Shown here: in pieces, positions 26,459 to 35,080 of the stretch
How the letters are laid out: the number at the start of each line of letters is the position of its first letter
Numbering within the stretch: the stretch's first letter is position 1
Origin: Streptomyces sp. B3I8
GTDB lineage: Bacteria > Actinomycetota > Actinomycetes > Streptomycetales > Streptomycetaceae
Reading direction: 5' to 3'
Length of the DNA: 64,000 nucleotides
Assembly: GCF_030816915.1 (NCBI RefSeq)
Contig: NZ_JAUSYN010000002.1
Location: 2,617,501-2,681,500, forward strand
Notes under the pieces: model-generated
Databases searched by the model: none
Told to the model about the DNA's origin: nothing
Seen by the model: the letters and a program-made list of their open reading frames with translations, nothing else
Program-made: the position numbers and the translations under genes

Positions 26459-28758
26459 GACGTCACCACCGCCGCCTGCGGCCGGATCGGCAGGCGGTTG
26501 ACGGGGCGGCCCGTCGCCGCGCGCACCGCCGAGGCGACGGCGGCCGGCGAGGTCACCACCGGCACCGCGCTCACCGACTTGGCGCCGAAGGGCGCCACCA
26601 CGTCCCGTTCCTCCACCAGCTTCACGATCTTGATGTCGGGGACGTCCAGCGCGGTCGGCAGCGCGTACCCCGTGAGGTCGGGGTGGCGGACGACGCCGCG
26701 CGCGGTGCGCAGGTTCTCCGTGAGCGCCACGCCCACGCCCTGCGTCACGCCCGCCTCGATGCGCGCGGCGAGCTGCGCCGGGTTGAGGACGCGGCCCACG
26801 TCCTGGGCGAGCGCCAGCTCGACCACCCGCACCGAGCCGAGCTCGATGTCGACGTCGACCACCGCGCGGATCGCGCAGAACGCGAGGCCCACGAAGGCGT
26901 CGCCCTGGCCGAAGCCGTCCAGCGGCTCGGTCGGGTGGGGCCGGCACTGGGCGGTGGCCCACAGTTCCTTGCCGTCCAGCGCCTCGGCGACGGTGGTCGA
27001 CAGGACCCCGTCGTACGAGGTGATCTTGCCGTCGGTGATCTGGAGCAGCTCGGTGGACATGCCGAACTTGTGTGCGAGCGGCTGGAGGAGCTGGGTGCGG
27101 ACCATCTTCGCGGCCCGTTCCACCGCACCGCCCGACACCCAGGTGTGGCGGCCCCGGGCGCCGGCGCCCGCGGGCGGCTGGTCGGTGTCGACGGGCGCCA
27201 CGTGCACCTCGTCGACGCCGAGCGTCTCCTGGACGATCTGCCGGGCCAGCGTGCTGAAGCCCTGGCCGGTCTCGACGGCCGCGCACAGCACGGTGGCGAC
27301 CCCGTCCTGGACCTTCACCGTCGCCGTGGAGACCTCGTCCGCGCCCTCCGCGCCGAGCATGTGCACCATGCCCAGGCCGTAGCCGACGCCCCGGCGGATC
27401 GCGCCGGGCTCGCCCGCGCCCTCGGGGCCGCCCGGGAGCAGCCACTCGTCGGCGGGGGTGTCCTTGGGCAGCGGCGGCAGCGGGAAGTCCCGTACCGCCT
27501 GGAGGAGTTCGGCGACCGGCGCCGGGCAGGTCACGGTCTGTCCGGTGGGCAGCACGTCGCCGGTGGCCAGCACGTTGCGCAGCCGCAGCTCGGCCGGGTC
27601 GACGCCGAGCTTCTTGGCCAGCTTGTCCATCTGCGCCTCGTACGCGGCGCACACCTGCATGGCGCCCTCGCCGCGCACGTGCCCGGAGGGCGGGTTGTTG
27701 GTGCGCACCGCCCAGCCCTCGATGAAGGCGTGCGGGACGACGTAGGGGCCGCAGGCGAAGGAGACGGCGGCGGCCAGTGCCTCGGACGAGGTGTCGGCGT
27801 AGGCGCCCGCGTCGAGCAGGATCTGCGCCTCGACCTTGACGAGCCTGCCCTCGCCGTCCGCGTGGTGGCGGTAGCGCAGCAGGGTGGGGTGGCGGTGGAC
27901 GTGGCCGAGGAAGGACTCCTCGCGCGTGGCGGCGAGCTTGACCGGGCAGCCCGTCCTGAGCGCGAGCAGGCCGAGCGGGAGCTGGAAGCCCTGGTCCTCG
28001 CGGTCGGCGGTGGCGCCCGGCACCCCGGTGACGACGATCTTCACCTGATCGGGTGGCAGGCCGTAGCAGGCGGCGGCCGCGTCGCGGTCGGCGTGCGGGT
28101 CGGTGGAGGCCAGGTACAGCTCGACGCCGCCGTCGGGACGCGGCACGGCGAGTCCGGCCTCGGCGCCGATGGGGGCGGGGTCCTGGCGGCCGATGCGGTA
28201 CAGCCCCTCGACGACGATGTCACCGGCCGCCTCCGGGTCGCCGTGGCGCAGCGGGATGTGCCGGATGAGGTTGCCGTCCGGGTGCAACGGCTCGGCCTCG
28301 AACGCCTGCTCGGGGTCGGTGACCGGTTCGAGCACCTCGTACTCGACGATGACGGCGGCGGCGGCCATCCGCGCGGTGTCCGGATGGTCGGCGGCGACGG
28401 CGGCCAGCGGCTCCCCGTGGTGGCGTACGACCTCGGAGGCGAACACCGGGCGGTCGGCGCGGCCCCGGCCGTGCACCGGGGTGCCGGGCACGTCCTCGTG
28501 GGTCAGGACGGCGCGCACGCCGGGCATCTCGCGGGCGTGGCTGGTGTCGATGGACACCACACGCGCGTGCGGGTGCGGCGAGCGCAGCACGGCCGCCCAC
28601 AGCAGGCCCTCGGCCCACAGGTCGGCGGCGTAGGGGAAGGTGCCCTCGGTCTTGGCGCGGGTGTCGGCGCTCGGCAGGGACACACCGATGCCGTGCGGCA
28701 GCGGCTCGGGGGCGGGTGCGGCCGCCGCGGCGGGCGCGGTGGCGGCTTCGTTGCTCAA
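26455..28758 (-). CDS. Xanthine dehydrogenase-family molybdopterin-binding subunit lacking the catalytic Glu
   Basis: A 767-residue large subunit of a molybdenum hydroxylase. The N-terminal domain has GEGTFPYAADL-like sequence (TEGTFPYAADLWAEGLLWAA) and SPHPHARVVSIDTSHA; cofactor-binding motifs include DREDQGFQLPLGL, HVRGEGAMQ and VETGQGFSTLARQI. The position of the catalytic Glu in family motif KxVGE reads GAKSVSAVPVVTS, with Ala in place of Glu (codon near 26567-26575). TTG at 28758 is the start: GGAGG lies 7 nt upstream and the codon overlaps the Fe-S gene stop. Substrate is unknown. Confidence 0.85.
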   Translation of the reverse strand: MSNEAATAPAAAAAPAPEPLPHGIGVSLPSADTRAKTEGTFPYAADLWAEGLLWAAVLRSPHPHARVVSIDTSHAREMPGVRAVLTHEDVPGTPVHGRGRADRPVFASEVVRHHGEPLAAVAADHPDTARMAAAAVIVEYEVLEPVTDPEQAFEAEPLHPDGNLIRHIPLRHGDPEAAGDIVVEGLYRIGRQDPAPIGAEAGLAVPRPDGGVELYLASTDPHADRDAAAACYGLPPDQVKIVVTGVPGATADREDQGFQLPLGLLALRTGCPVKLAATREESFLGHVHRHPTLLRYRHHADGEGRLVKVEAQILLDAGAYADTSSEALAAAVSFACGPYVVPHAFIEGWAVRTNNPPSGHVRGEGAMQVCAAYEAQMDKLAKKLGVDPAELRLRNVLATGDVLPTGQTVTCPAPVAELLQAVRDFPLPPLPKDTPADEWLLPGGPEGAGEPGAIRRGVGYGLGMVHMLGAEGADEVSTATVKVQDGVATVLCAAVETGQGFSTLARQIVQETLGVDEVHVAPVDTDQPPAGAGARGRHTWVSGGAVERAAKMVRTQLLQPLAHKFGMSTELLQITDGKITSYDGVLSTTVAEALDGKELWATAQCRPHPTEPLDGFGQGDAFVGLAFCAIRAVVDVDIELGSVRVVELALAQDVGRVLNPAQLAARIEAGVTQGVGVALTENLRTARGVVRHPDLTGYALPTALDVPDIKIVKLVEERDVVAPFGAKSVSAVPVVTSPAAVASAVRAATGRPVNRLPIRPQAAVVTS

Positions 28759-30686
28759 CGCTGGCCTCCGTCCTGGCCGTACGACTGGTCGTGGTGGATG
28801 CCGCCCTCGCCGGGACCCGCCTGGTGCGGGATGAGCGGTTCCCCGCCCCCGGACGGTGCCGCGGCCTCGTCGCCCGTCCGTTCGCCGGACTCCTCGTCGG
28901 CCGCGCCGAGGGCCTCGCGCTCGGCGACGACCTCCCGCACGGCGTGGAGCACGCCCCGGTAGCCCGAGCAGCGGCACAGGTTGCCGCAGAGCGCCTGGCG
29001 GGCCTCCAGGTCGGTGGGGTCCGGATTGCCCTCCAGGAGGTCGTGCACGGTCATCGCCATGCCCGGCACGCAGAATCCGCACTGCACGGCACCGCACCGG
29101 GCGAGCGCCCGCTGCACGTCGGAGGGCTGCCCGTCGACGGCGAGCCCCTCGACGGTGCGCACCTCGGTGCCGGCGGCGGTGACCGAGGGCACCAGGCAGG
29201 AGGCGACGAGGCGGCCGTCCACCTGGACGTTGCAGGCCCCGCACTCGCCCTCCGAGCAGCCGTCCTTGGCGCCCGCGAGGCCGAGCCGTTCGCGCAGCAC
29301 GTAGAGCAGCGACTCGCCGATCCAGGCGTCGGTGACGGGGCGGTCGGCGCCGTTCACCCGCAGGACGTACGAGACGAGGGGGTGCTCGTCGGGGAAGGGC
29401 ACGGCGCCGGCGGGGACGGGGTCCTCCGAGGCGTGGTCCTCGGGGACCCGGTCCTCGGGGACGGGGTCCTGGGCGGCCGGGTCCTCGGGGGCGGAACCTG
29501 GGGCGTCCGCCGGTCCGTCGGGACGCGCGTCGGCGTCGGGGTCCGGTCGTGCGGGCCGGCGGCGCGGGGCGCGGTCCTCGGCGGGGGGCTGCTGCTCCGG
29601 GTGCTCCTGCGGCTGCGGCGACGGGGCGGGCCGCGCGAACGGCTCGAACGACGCGGAGGGTTCGGACGGCTCCCGGTGCCGCTCCGTCGTTCCCGCCGTC
29701 TCCGTCGCCCCGGGTGCCTGCGGGGCGGCCTCGGCCACGGGCGGTTCGACGTCCGGGGACGGCTGCCGGGCCGGGCCGGTGTCGGCGCCGGTGTCGGGGT
29801 CCCGGTGTCCGGCCGGGGCCGGAGCGGCGTACGGCTCCTGGCGGGCCGGGGCCGGGCCGTCGTGCGGGGCGTAGGGGTCCGTGCCGGTGTGGTCCCCGGC
29901 GTAGGCGGAGGTTGCCTGCTCGTCGGTGCGAGCGGGGTCGGCGGGCGTGGACGGCTCCTGGAGGGCCTGCCGGCCGCCCGGCGCACTCGCGGCACCCTCC
30001 GGCGCGTACGACCCGTCGAACGGGCCGCCAGGGGCCTCGGTGGACCGGTCACCGGACTCCGGGGGCGCCCAGGGCGCGGCGGCGCCGCCGGGCAGGGTCG
30101 GGGGCGGGGTGCCGCCCCACTGCTCGACCAGGGACGACGTGGTGAACTCGCCCGACTCGTCCGGCAGATCGCCCCCGGCGACGGGGATCGACCACTCGCC
30201 GGTGACGTCGTGCCCCGGGGCGGGACCACCCTGGGGGCCGCCCGGGTTCGCGGGCTCCTCGAAGGTCCACTGACCGGTGGACTGCGGGTGGTAGGCGAAG
30301 CCGTGCCCGGACGTGTCGCCGCCGCTCTGCTCCCGGCGGGGGTCGTGGCCGGACTCCTCGTACGGCTGCCCCTGCTGCGGGTGCCGGTCGTACCGGGGGT
30401 CCGTGCCCGGGGCCGCCTCGGGCCAGCCCGTGCCCTCGGCGGGGGCGCCCCATTCGCCGTGCGGCCCGGCCTCGCCCTGCTGCGGGCTCGGCGTGAAGGA
30501 CGGCGGCACGTAGCCGTGACCGGGCGCGGCGAGCGGGGTGTGCGAGGCGAGCAGCGCGTCGATGCCGCCCTCGGGGAGCTGGACGAAGGTGGTGGCACCG
30601 TCGTCGTAGTCCCCCTGGGGCAGCCGCTCCCAGGAGCCCTGGGGGGACTCCCGGCGCGGCTCCTCCCCGTGCTGGTCGTCGGTCAT
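28755..30686 (-). CDS. [2Fe-2S] subunit of the Mo-hydroxylase with a very long disordered N-terminus
   Basis: A 643-residue protein whose last 200 residues are a normal two-cluster iron-sulfur subunit: plant-type cluster Cys in DGCSEGECGACNVQVDG and SCLVPS, second cluster Cys in CGAVQCGFCVPGMAM and CGNLCRCSGYRG. The first 430 or so residues are an acidic, Pro/Gly/Gln-rich tail with repeats such as EDPVPEDRVPEDHASEDPVP. Usual family length is 150-200. The ATG at 30686 overlaps the FAD-subunit stop, and the whole frame shows no stops, so the long form is the natural translation. Confidence 0.85.
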   Translation of the reverse strand: MTDDQHGEEPRRESPQGSWERLPQGDYDDGATTFVQLPEGGIDALLASHTPLAAPGHGYVPPSFTPSPQQGEAGPHGEWGAPAEGTGWPEAAPGTDPRYDRHPQQGQPYEESGHDPRREQSGGDTSGHGFAYHPQSTGQWTFEEPANPGGPQGGPAPGHDVTGEWSIPVAGGDLPDESGEFTTSSLVEQWGGTPPPTLPGGAAAPWAPPESGDRSTEAPGGPFDGSYAPEGAASAPGGRQALQEPSTPADPARTDEQATSAYAGDHTGTDPYAPHDGPAPARQEPYAAPAPAGHRDPDTGADTGPARQPSPDVEPPVAEAAPQAPGATETAGTTERHREPSEPSASFEPFARPAPSPQPQEHPEQQPPAEDRAPRRRPARPDPDADARPDGPADAPGSAPEDPAAQDPVPEDRVPEDHASEDPVPAGAVPFPDEHPLVSYVLRVNGADRPVTDAWIGESLLYVLRERLGLAGAKDGCSEGECGACNVQVDGRLVASCLVPSVTAAGTEVRTVEGLAVDGQPSDVQRALARCGAVQCGFCVPGMAMTVHDLLEGNPDPTDLEARQALCGNLCRCSGYRGVLHAVREVVAEREALGAADEESGERTGDEAAAPSGGGEPLIPHQAGPGEGGIHHDQSYGQDGGQR

Positions 30687-31576
30687 GACAGTGCCCTCCC
30701 CAGTGCTCGTCGGGCCAGCGCGGCCACGGTGCGCCGCAGGTGCAGTACGGCGGGCGGCAACTGCTCCACGGTGCCGTCCTCGGCCGGGACGGCGTCGGGG
30801 ATGCAGGCCGCGGCGACATAGTCCCCGAAGGCTGTCAGCGCCTCGGGGACGAGCGCACGGTTGTTGTCCCAGTCGATGAGCTGGGCGACCCAGTGCTCGG
30901 CGTCCAGGGGGCGCAGCGGCATCGGCGCGATGGCGCCCACCGCGCAGCGCACCCCGCGCCTGGCGGGGTCGAGGACCAGGGCGACGGAAGCGACGGCGCG
31001 GCCGGGTCCGGTGCGCCCGGTGGCCTTGAGGAAGACCTGGGGGGCGTGCAGCAGCGGTACGCGCACGTAGCCGATGAGTTCGCCCGCGCCGAGCATCTCC
31101 ATGCCGGCGAGCAGGTGCGAGACCGGGATCTCGCGGCGGGCGCCACCCGGTCCCGCGATGACCAGCGTCGCCTCCAGGGCGGCCAGTACGGGCAGCGCGT
31201 CCCCGGTGGGGGCGGCGGAGGCGATGTTGCCGCCCAGCGTGCCCGCGTTGCGGATGTGCGGGGGGCCGGCCGCGCGGGCCGCCGCGGCGAGGGCGGGGAT
31301 GAGCGCGGCGAAGTCGGGGCGGCCCATGCGGGCGTGGGTGAGGCCGGCGCCGAGGAGGGCGTGGCCGTCCTGGTACTGCCAGCCGCGGATCTCGCTGATG
31401 CGGCCGAGTCCGACGAGGGCGGCGGGGCGCAACTGCCCGGAGTTGACCGCCGCCATGAGGTCCGTACCGCCCGCCACGGGCACTGCGGCGGGCATGGCGG
31501 CGAGTGCCGCCACGGCCTCGTCCAGCGACCCGGGCAGTGTCACGGCCTGCGCCGCCTGCGGTGCGTGCGTGGTCAA
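30683..31576 (-). CDS. FAD-binding subunit of the Mo-hydroxylase
   Basis: A 297-residue CoxM-like subunit passing electrons between Fe-S clusters and FAD. The FAD-binding loop VPVAGGTDLMAAVNSGQLRP and the motif GPPHIRNAGTLGGNIASAAP are diagnostic; the C-terminal CO-dehydrogenase flavoprotein domain includes VFLKATGRTGPGRAVASVAL. The start is a TTG at 31576 with GGAAGGGG upstream; the upstream open frame runs into repeat sequence. First gene of the operon FAD - FeS - Mo - small membrane protein, all joined by 4-nt overlaps. Confidence 0.9.
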   Translation of the reverse strand: MTTHAPQAAQAVTLPGSLDEAVAALAAMPAAVPVAGGTDLMAAVNSGQLRPAALVGLGRISEIRGWQYQDGHALLGAGLTHARMGRPDFAALIPALAAAARAAGPPHIRNAGTLGGNIASAAPTGDALPVLAALEATLVIAGPGGARREIPVSHLLAGMEMLGAGELIGYVRVPLLHAPQVFLKATGRTGPGRAVASVALVLDPARRGVRCAVGAIAPMPLRPLDAEHWVAQLIDWDNNRALVPEALTAFGDYVAAACIPDAVPAEDGTVEQLPPAVLHLRRTVAALARRALGRALS

Positions 31577-31836
31577 ACCGGCTGCCCCTTCCCGCTGCCC
31601 CACCTGGTCCTGCCTGTGCTGCCGTACGGTACGTGCCGACAGGGCGGACGTGGCAACTCTGGCACATCTTCGCGGGGGGCGGATGCGGGGGTCCGCTAGG
31701 GGGCGTTCGCCCCTCCCGTGCGCGGTTGGGTGGGTTTGGCCGTTCATTACGGGTCGGGGCGGGTTGGGGTTGTTCACCCGGGTTGGGCGAGTGTGCGGGT
31801 GGGTGCGGGGTGCGGGTTTCGGCCGTGGGGGGCGGG

Positions 31837-32000
31837 CCTTTTCTCGTCGCCCCCGCCGCCCTCGCCCTTCCCGTCCCTGCCAAGGGGCGCTGCCCCTTCG
31901 ACCCCGGACGTGCGGGTGGGCGGGGCTTCTCGCGCCCACGCGGCGGAGCCGCATGTCGGCACAGCCCCGCGCCCCTTGGGGCACGCCCCCGGCGGGTCCC
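31837..32000. repeat. Dispersed GC-rich intergenic repeat, copy 3, in a 426-bp gene-free gap
   Basis: Lies at the 3' end of the hexosaminidase gene. It carries TTTTCTCGTCGCCCCCGCCG, a GGGGC/GCCCC hairpin, and CGCGCCCACGCGGCGGAGCC, shared with the copy near 41.9 kb. The remaining gap (31577-31836) is the FAD-subunit upstream region with a CCGTACGGTACG block near 31620 but no clear ORF or RNA gene. Confidence 0.65.
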
Positions 32001-32002
32001 CC

Positions 32003-33682
32003 CTAGCGGGGGCGGCCCTCCACCCCTGGGCGGCGCTGCCAGGGATGGGGGCCCTGGGGCGGGCGGTAGGCGACACCCAGGGCGTCGAGGCGGGCGTAGT
32101 GGGTGGTCATGCGGGCGTCGAAGTCGGCGAAGTCCCGTTCGGCGGGCGGCGGCAGCGGGGACCAGAGGGCCTCGGCGAACGCGGCGAGGCGGGGGAACGC
32201 CTGGTAGTCGACGCGCCCCTGGTCCTCCATCACCTCCGTCCAGACGTTGGCCTGGGCGCCGAGGACGTGCCGGGCCTGGTCCGGGGTCAGTTCCGGGGGA
32301 ACGGGCGCGAACCGGTAGACGTCCTCCAGGGTGCGCACGAAGCCGATGGGCACGGGCTCGTCCGGGCCGGGGTCCTGACGGTGGTCCAGGTACACCTGCT
32401 GCTCGGGGCACATGACGACGTCGTGGCCGGCCCGTGCGGCCGCGACACCGCCCTCGTAGCCGCGCCAGGAGGAGACCGCCGCGCCGGGCGCGAGGCCGCC
32501 CTCTAGGATCTCGTCCCAGCCGATGAGGCGTCGGCCGCGGGCGGCGAGCCAGTCGTCGAAGTGGCGGACGAACCACGCCTGGAGCCCGTCCTCGCCGTCC
32601 AGCCCCCGTTCCCGGATGCGCGCCTGCGCGGCCGGTGAGCGGCGCCACTGATCCTTGGGGCACTCGTCCCCGCCGATGTGGACGAACCGTGAGAAACCGG
32701 AGTACGGCACCGCGTCCGGCGGGAACAGCTCCAGGACCTCCTCGAACACCTCCTCGTAGAAGCGGAGGACGGTGTCGGTGGGGGCGAGCACGTTGGGCGA
32801 GATGCCCCAGTCGTCCCAGACGGTGAGGGAGGAGGTGTCGACGACGTCCGTGCTGCCGAGTTCCGGGTACGCGGCGATGGCGGCCTGGGAGTGCCCCGGG
32901 ATGTCGATCTCGGGGACGACGGCGATGTGCCGGGCGGCGGCGTACGCGACGATCTCGCGGATGTCGTCCCGCGTGTAGAAGCCGCCGTGCGGTTTGTCCT
33001 CCCACAGGGGCGAGGCGCGGTGGCCGAATTTGGTACGGGTCCGCCAGGAGCCGACCTCGGTGAGGCGGGGGTGGCGCCGGATCTCGATGCGCCAGCCCTG
33101 GTCGTCGGTGAGGTGGAGGTGGAGGACGTTGAGCTTGTGCGCGGCCATCAGGTCGACGTAGCGCAGGACGCCGTCCTTCGGCATGAAGTGCCGGGCCACG
33201 TCCAGCATGAGCCCGCGCCAGCGGAAGCGGGGGCCGTCCTCCAGGGTGACGGCCGGGACCGGCCAGTGGCGGCGCGCGGTGACGGGGGCACGGCGGAAGG
33301 CCTCGGGTCCGAGGAGCTGACGCAGGGTCTGCGCGGCGTGGAAGAGCCCCGGTTCGGCGGCGGCGGTGAGGATGACGGAGTGGGGCGTGGTGCCGATGCG
33401 GTAGCCCTCCGGGCCGCCGAGCTCCCCGGCCAGGTCGGGCGCGAGGGTGAGCCGGACGCGGGTGCGGGCGGGGCTGCCGGGGGTGTGCGGCGACAGCGGG
33501 AGGCCGAGGGCCGCGCCGAGGGTGCCGCGCAGCCAGTTCGCGACGGCGGTGGTGCCGCACGGCTCCTCGATCGTGGTGTGCGGGTCGAGGACGGGCGTGC
33601 GGGTGGGCGCCGCGGGCACGGCGTGGCGAGGGGCGGGGACGAGGGCGGGGGTCGGTGCGGGGGGTGGTGAGGGGTGGTTCAT
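32003..33682 (-). CDS. GH20 beta-N-acetylhexosaminidase
   Basis: A 559-residue enzyme cleaving terminal GlcNAc/GalNAc from chitin fragments or cell-wall sugars by substrate-assisted catalysis. A GH20b N-terminal domain (to about residue 130) precedes the barrel: WRGLMLDVARHFMPKDGV, HLHLTDDQGWRIEI, HIAVVPEIDIPGHSQAAIA and the catalytic Asp-Glu in FVHIGGDECPKDQW, then GWDEILEGG and ANVWTE. No Sec signal peptide is evident, only a Pro-rich N-terminus, so it may act inside the cell on imported chitosugars. Matches SCO2943 by context from memory. Confidence 0.93.
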   Translation of the reverse strand: MNHPSPPPAPTPALVPAPRHAVPAAPTRTPVLDPHTTIEEPCGTTAVANWLRGTLGAALGLPLSPHTPGSPARTRVRLTLAPDLAGELGGPEGYRIGTTPHSVILTAAAEPGLFHAAQTLRQLLGPEAFRRAPVTARRHWPVPAVTLEDGPRFRWRGLMLDVARHFMPKDGVLRYVDLMAAHKLNVLHLHLTDDQGWRIEIRRHPRLTEVGSWRTRTKFGHRASPLWEDKPHGGFYTRDDIREIVAYAAARHIAVVPEIDIPGHSQAAIAAYPELGSTDVVDTSSLTVWDDWGISPNVLAPTDTVLRFYEEVFEEVLELFPPDAVPYSGFSRFVHIGGDECPKDQWRRSPAAQARIRERGLDGEDGLQAWFVRHFDDWLAARGRRLIGWDEILEGGLAPGAAVSSWRGYEGGVAAARAGHDVVMCPEQQVYLDHRQDPGPDEPVPIGFVRTLEDVYRFAPVPPELTPDQARHVLGAQANVWTEVMEDQGRVDYQAFPRLAAFAEALWSPLPPPAERDFADFDARMTTHYARLDALGVAYRPPQGPHPWQRRPGVEGRPR

Positions 33683-33777
33683 GCGGTCGCCTCCCAGGGC
33701 CGGGGCGGCGGCCCCGTCGAAGAGGGCCGTGGCGGCGGGGTACGCCCCCGCCGTCCCTACCCCTCCCCCGCACCCCC

Positions 33778-33830
33778 GACGCCCGTCACCCGGAGGTCAC
33801 GACGCCCGTCGTCCGTCGCCCGGAGGTCAC
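33778..33830. repeat. Short direct repeat upstream of the hexosaminidase
   Basis: Two imperfect units, GACGCCCGTCACCCGGAGG (33778) and GACGCCCGTCGTCCGTCGCC (33801), each closed by CCCGGAGGTCAC. The second has an extra 7-nt insertion. It lies between the hexosaminidase start and the DUF3039 stop. Confidence 0.6.
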
Positions 33831-33845
33831 GACGGCCGGGTGGCG

Positions 33846-34121
33846 CTACTTGTCGCCGTCGCCGTCGCCGCCGCTCTCCATGGACTCGTAGATCTCCTTG
33901 CACATGGGGCACACCGGGTACTTCTTCGGGTCCCGCCCCGGGACCCACACCTTGCCGCACAACGCCACGACGGGCGTGCCGTCGAGGGCGCTCGCCATGA
34001 TCTTGTCCTTCTGGACGTAGTGCGCGAAGCGCTCGTGATCGCCGTCGCCGTGCGACACCTGCGGCGTCGGCTCGACGAGGGTCCCCGTACCGGTCCCGCG
34101 CTCGGGCTCGAGAGTGCTCAT
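33846..34121 (-). CDS. DUF3039 domain protein
   Basis: A 91-residue actinobacterial protein of unknown function. The DUF3039 core reads HERFAHYVQKDKIMASALDG, then VVALCGKVWVPGRDPKKYPV and CPMCKEIYESM. The CGK and CPMC cysteines could bind a metal. ATG 34121 gives the family length. It is conserved beside the AlgH gene in Streptomyces. It is 29 bp from that gene on the same strand and may be cotranscribed with it. Confidence 0.9.
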   Translation of the reverse strand: MSTLEPERGTGTGTLVEPTPQVSHGDGDHERFAHYVQKDKIMASALDGTPVVALCGKVWVPGRDPKKYPVCPMCKEIYESMESGGDGDGDK

Positions 34122-34150
34122 GCGGCCAAGGGTACTGAAACGTGGCGGGT

Positions 34151-34732
34151 TCAGTTGAGCGACGGGTCGTCCAGATATGTGGCCACCATCGCCAGCTCGC
34201 TGCGCTGCCGCCGCAGCACCTCGCGCCACAGCGTCTTCGGGGACGGCGAGGAGACGTCTCCGGGCTCCGACTCGACGACGTACCAGGCGCCGTCCGAGAG
34301 CTCGTCCTCCAGCTGGCCCGGTCCCCAGCCCGCGTACCCGGCGAAGATCCGCAGCGAGCCGAGCGCCGAGGCCAGCAGCTCCGGCGGGGCCTCCAGGTCG
34401 ACGAGGCCGATCGCGCCGTGCACCCGCCGCCAGCCCAGCGGGGTCCGCTCGCCGGAGCCGCCGCCGGGGATGACCGCGACGCCGAGCGCCGCGTCGAGAG
34501 AGACGGGGCCGCCCTGGAAGACGACTCCGGGCTCGCCGGCGAAGTCGGCCCAGGCCTCGAGGATGTCGCCCACGTCCACCGGGGTCGGCCGGTTGAGGAC
34601 GACGCCGAGCGAGCCCTCCTCGTCGTGGTCGAGGAGGAGCACCACCGCGCGCTCGAAGTTCGGGTCCGACAGGGCCGGCGTGGCCACGAGCAGCCGCCCG
34701 GTGAGCGAGGACACCTCGGTCATGCCAGACAT
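34151..34732 (-). CDS. YqgE/AlgH family protein (DUF179)
   Basis: A 193-residue protein of the widespread AlgH/YqgE family of unknown biochemical role. Typical motifs are LTGRLLVATPALSDPNFERA, VVLLLDHDEEGSLGVVLNRP, VVFQGGPVSLD and FAGYAGWGPGQLEDEL. ATGs at 34732 (MSGMTEVSS) and 34723 are both possible. It reads away from murA with 348 bp between. Confidence 0.9.
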   Translation of the reverse strand: MSGMTEVSSLTGRLLVATPALSDPNFERAVVLLLDHDEEGSLGVVLNRPTPVDVGDILEAWADFAGEPGVVFQGGPVSLDAALGVAVIPGGGSGERTPLGWRRVHGAIGLVDLEAPPELLASALGSLRIFAGYAGWGPGQLEDELSDGAWYVVESEPGDVSSPSPKTLWREVLRRQRSELAMVATYLDDPSLN

Positions 34733-35080
34733 GATCCCGCATCTTCCCCGGCGTGGGGAGGCAATCCGGGTACGCGGCCGGGGGGCCGGCCGGGGCGCAG
34801 GGAAGCGGCCCCGGCGCACGGGCGGGGCGGGTATGGTTCCGGCCACGTTCCAGCCACCCGGACGCGCAGCTTCCGGTTGCCGGGACGCGCACCTCCGGCC
34901 GCCGCGGACGGATGCCTTCCGGCCGTCCGCCGGTCACCCCGAGTCGCCGTGCACGCACGCCCCGTGTTGTGGCGAATCCATGACCTGCCGGGCGGCCCTC
35001 GGGCTTACTGCAGGCGGGTCCCCGGCCATTACGCTTGCCTCTTCGGCCCTGCCTCCCTCACTCACCGGAACGCGAGATAC
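34733..35080. other. Divergent intergenic region between AlgH gene and murA
   Basis: About 350 bases that should contain both promoters. I see no clear consensus hexamers, no ORF with family resemblance and no structured RNA beyond GC-rich short inverted repeats. Confidence 0.4.

Noticed and set aside
29354..30598. Pro/Ser/Arg-rich alternative frames in the extended part of the Fe-S subunit gene
   Set aside because: They are out-of-frame shadows; the main frame joins the upstream gene by ATGA and continues into conserved Cys motifs.
28755..33773. A continuous minus-strand open frame of about 1670 codons across the Fe-S subunit, FAD subunit and hexosaminidase region
   Set aside because: Only its last 643 residues (from 30686) make sense as protein. 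The rest is the GC-biased shadow of genes in other frames.
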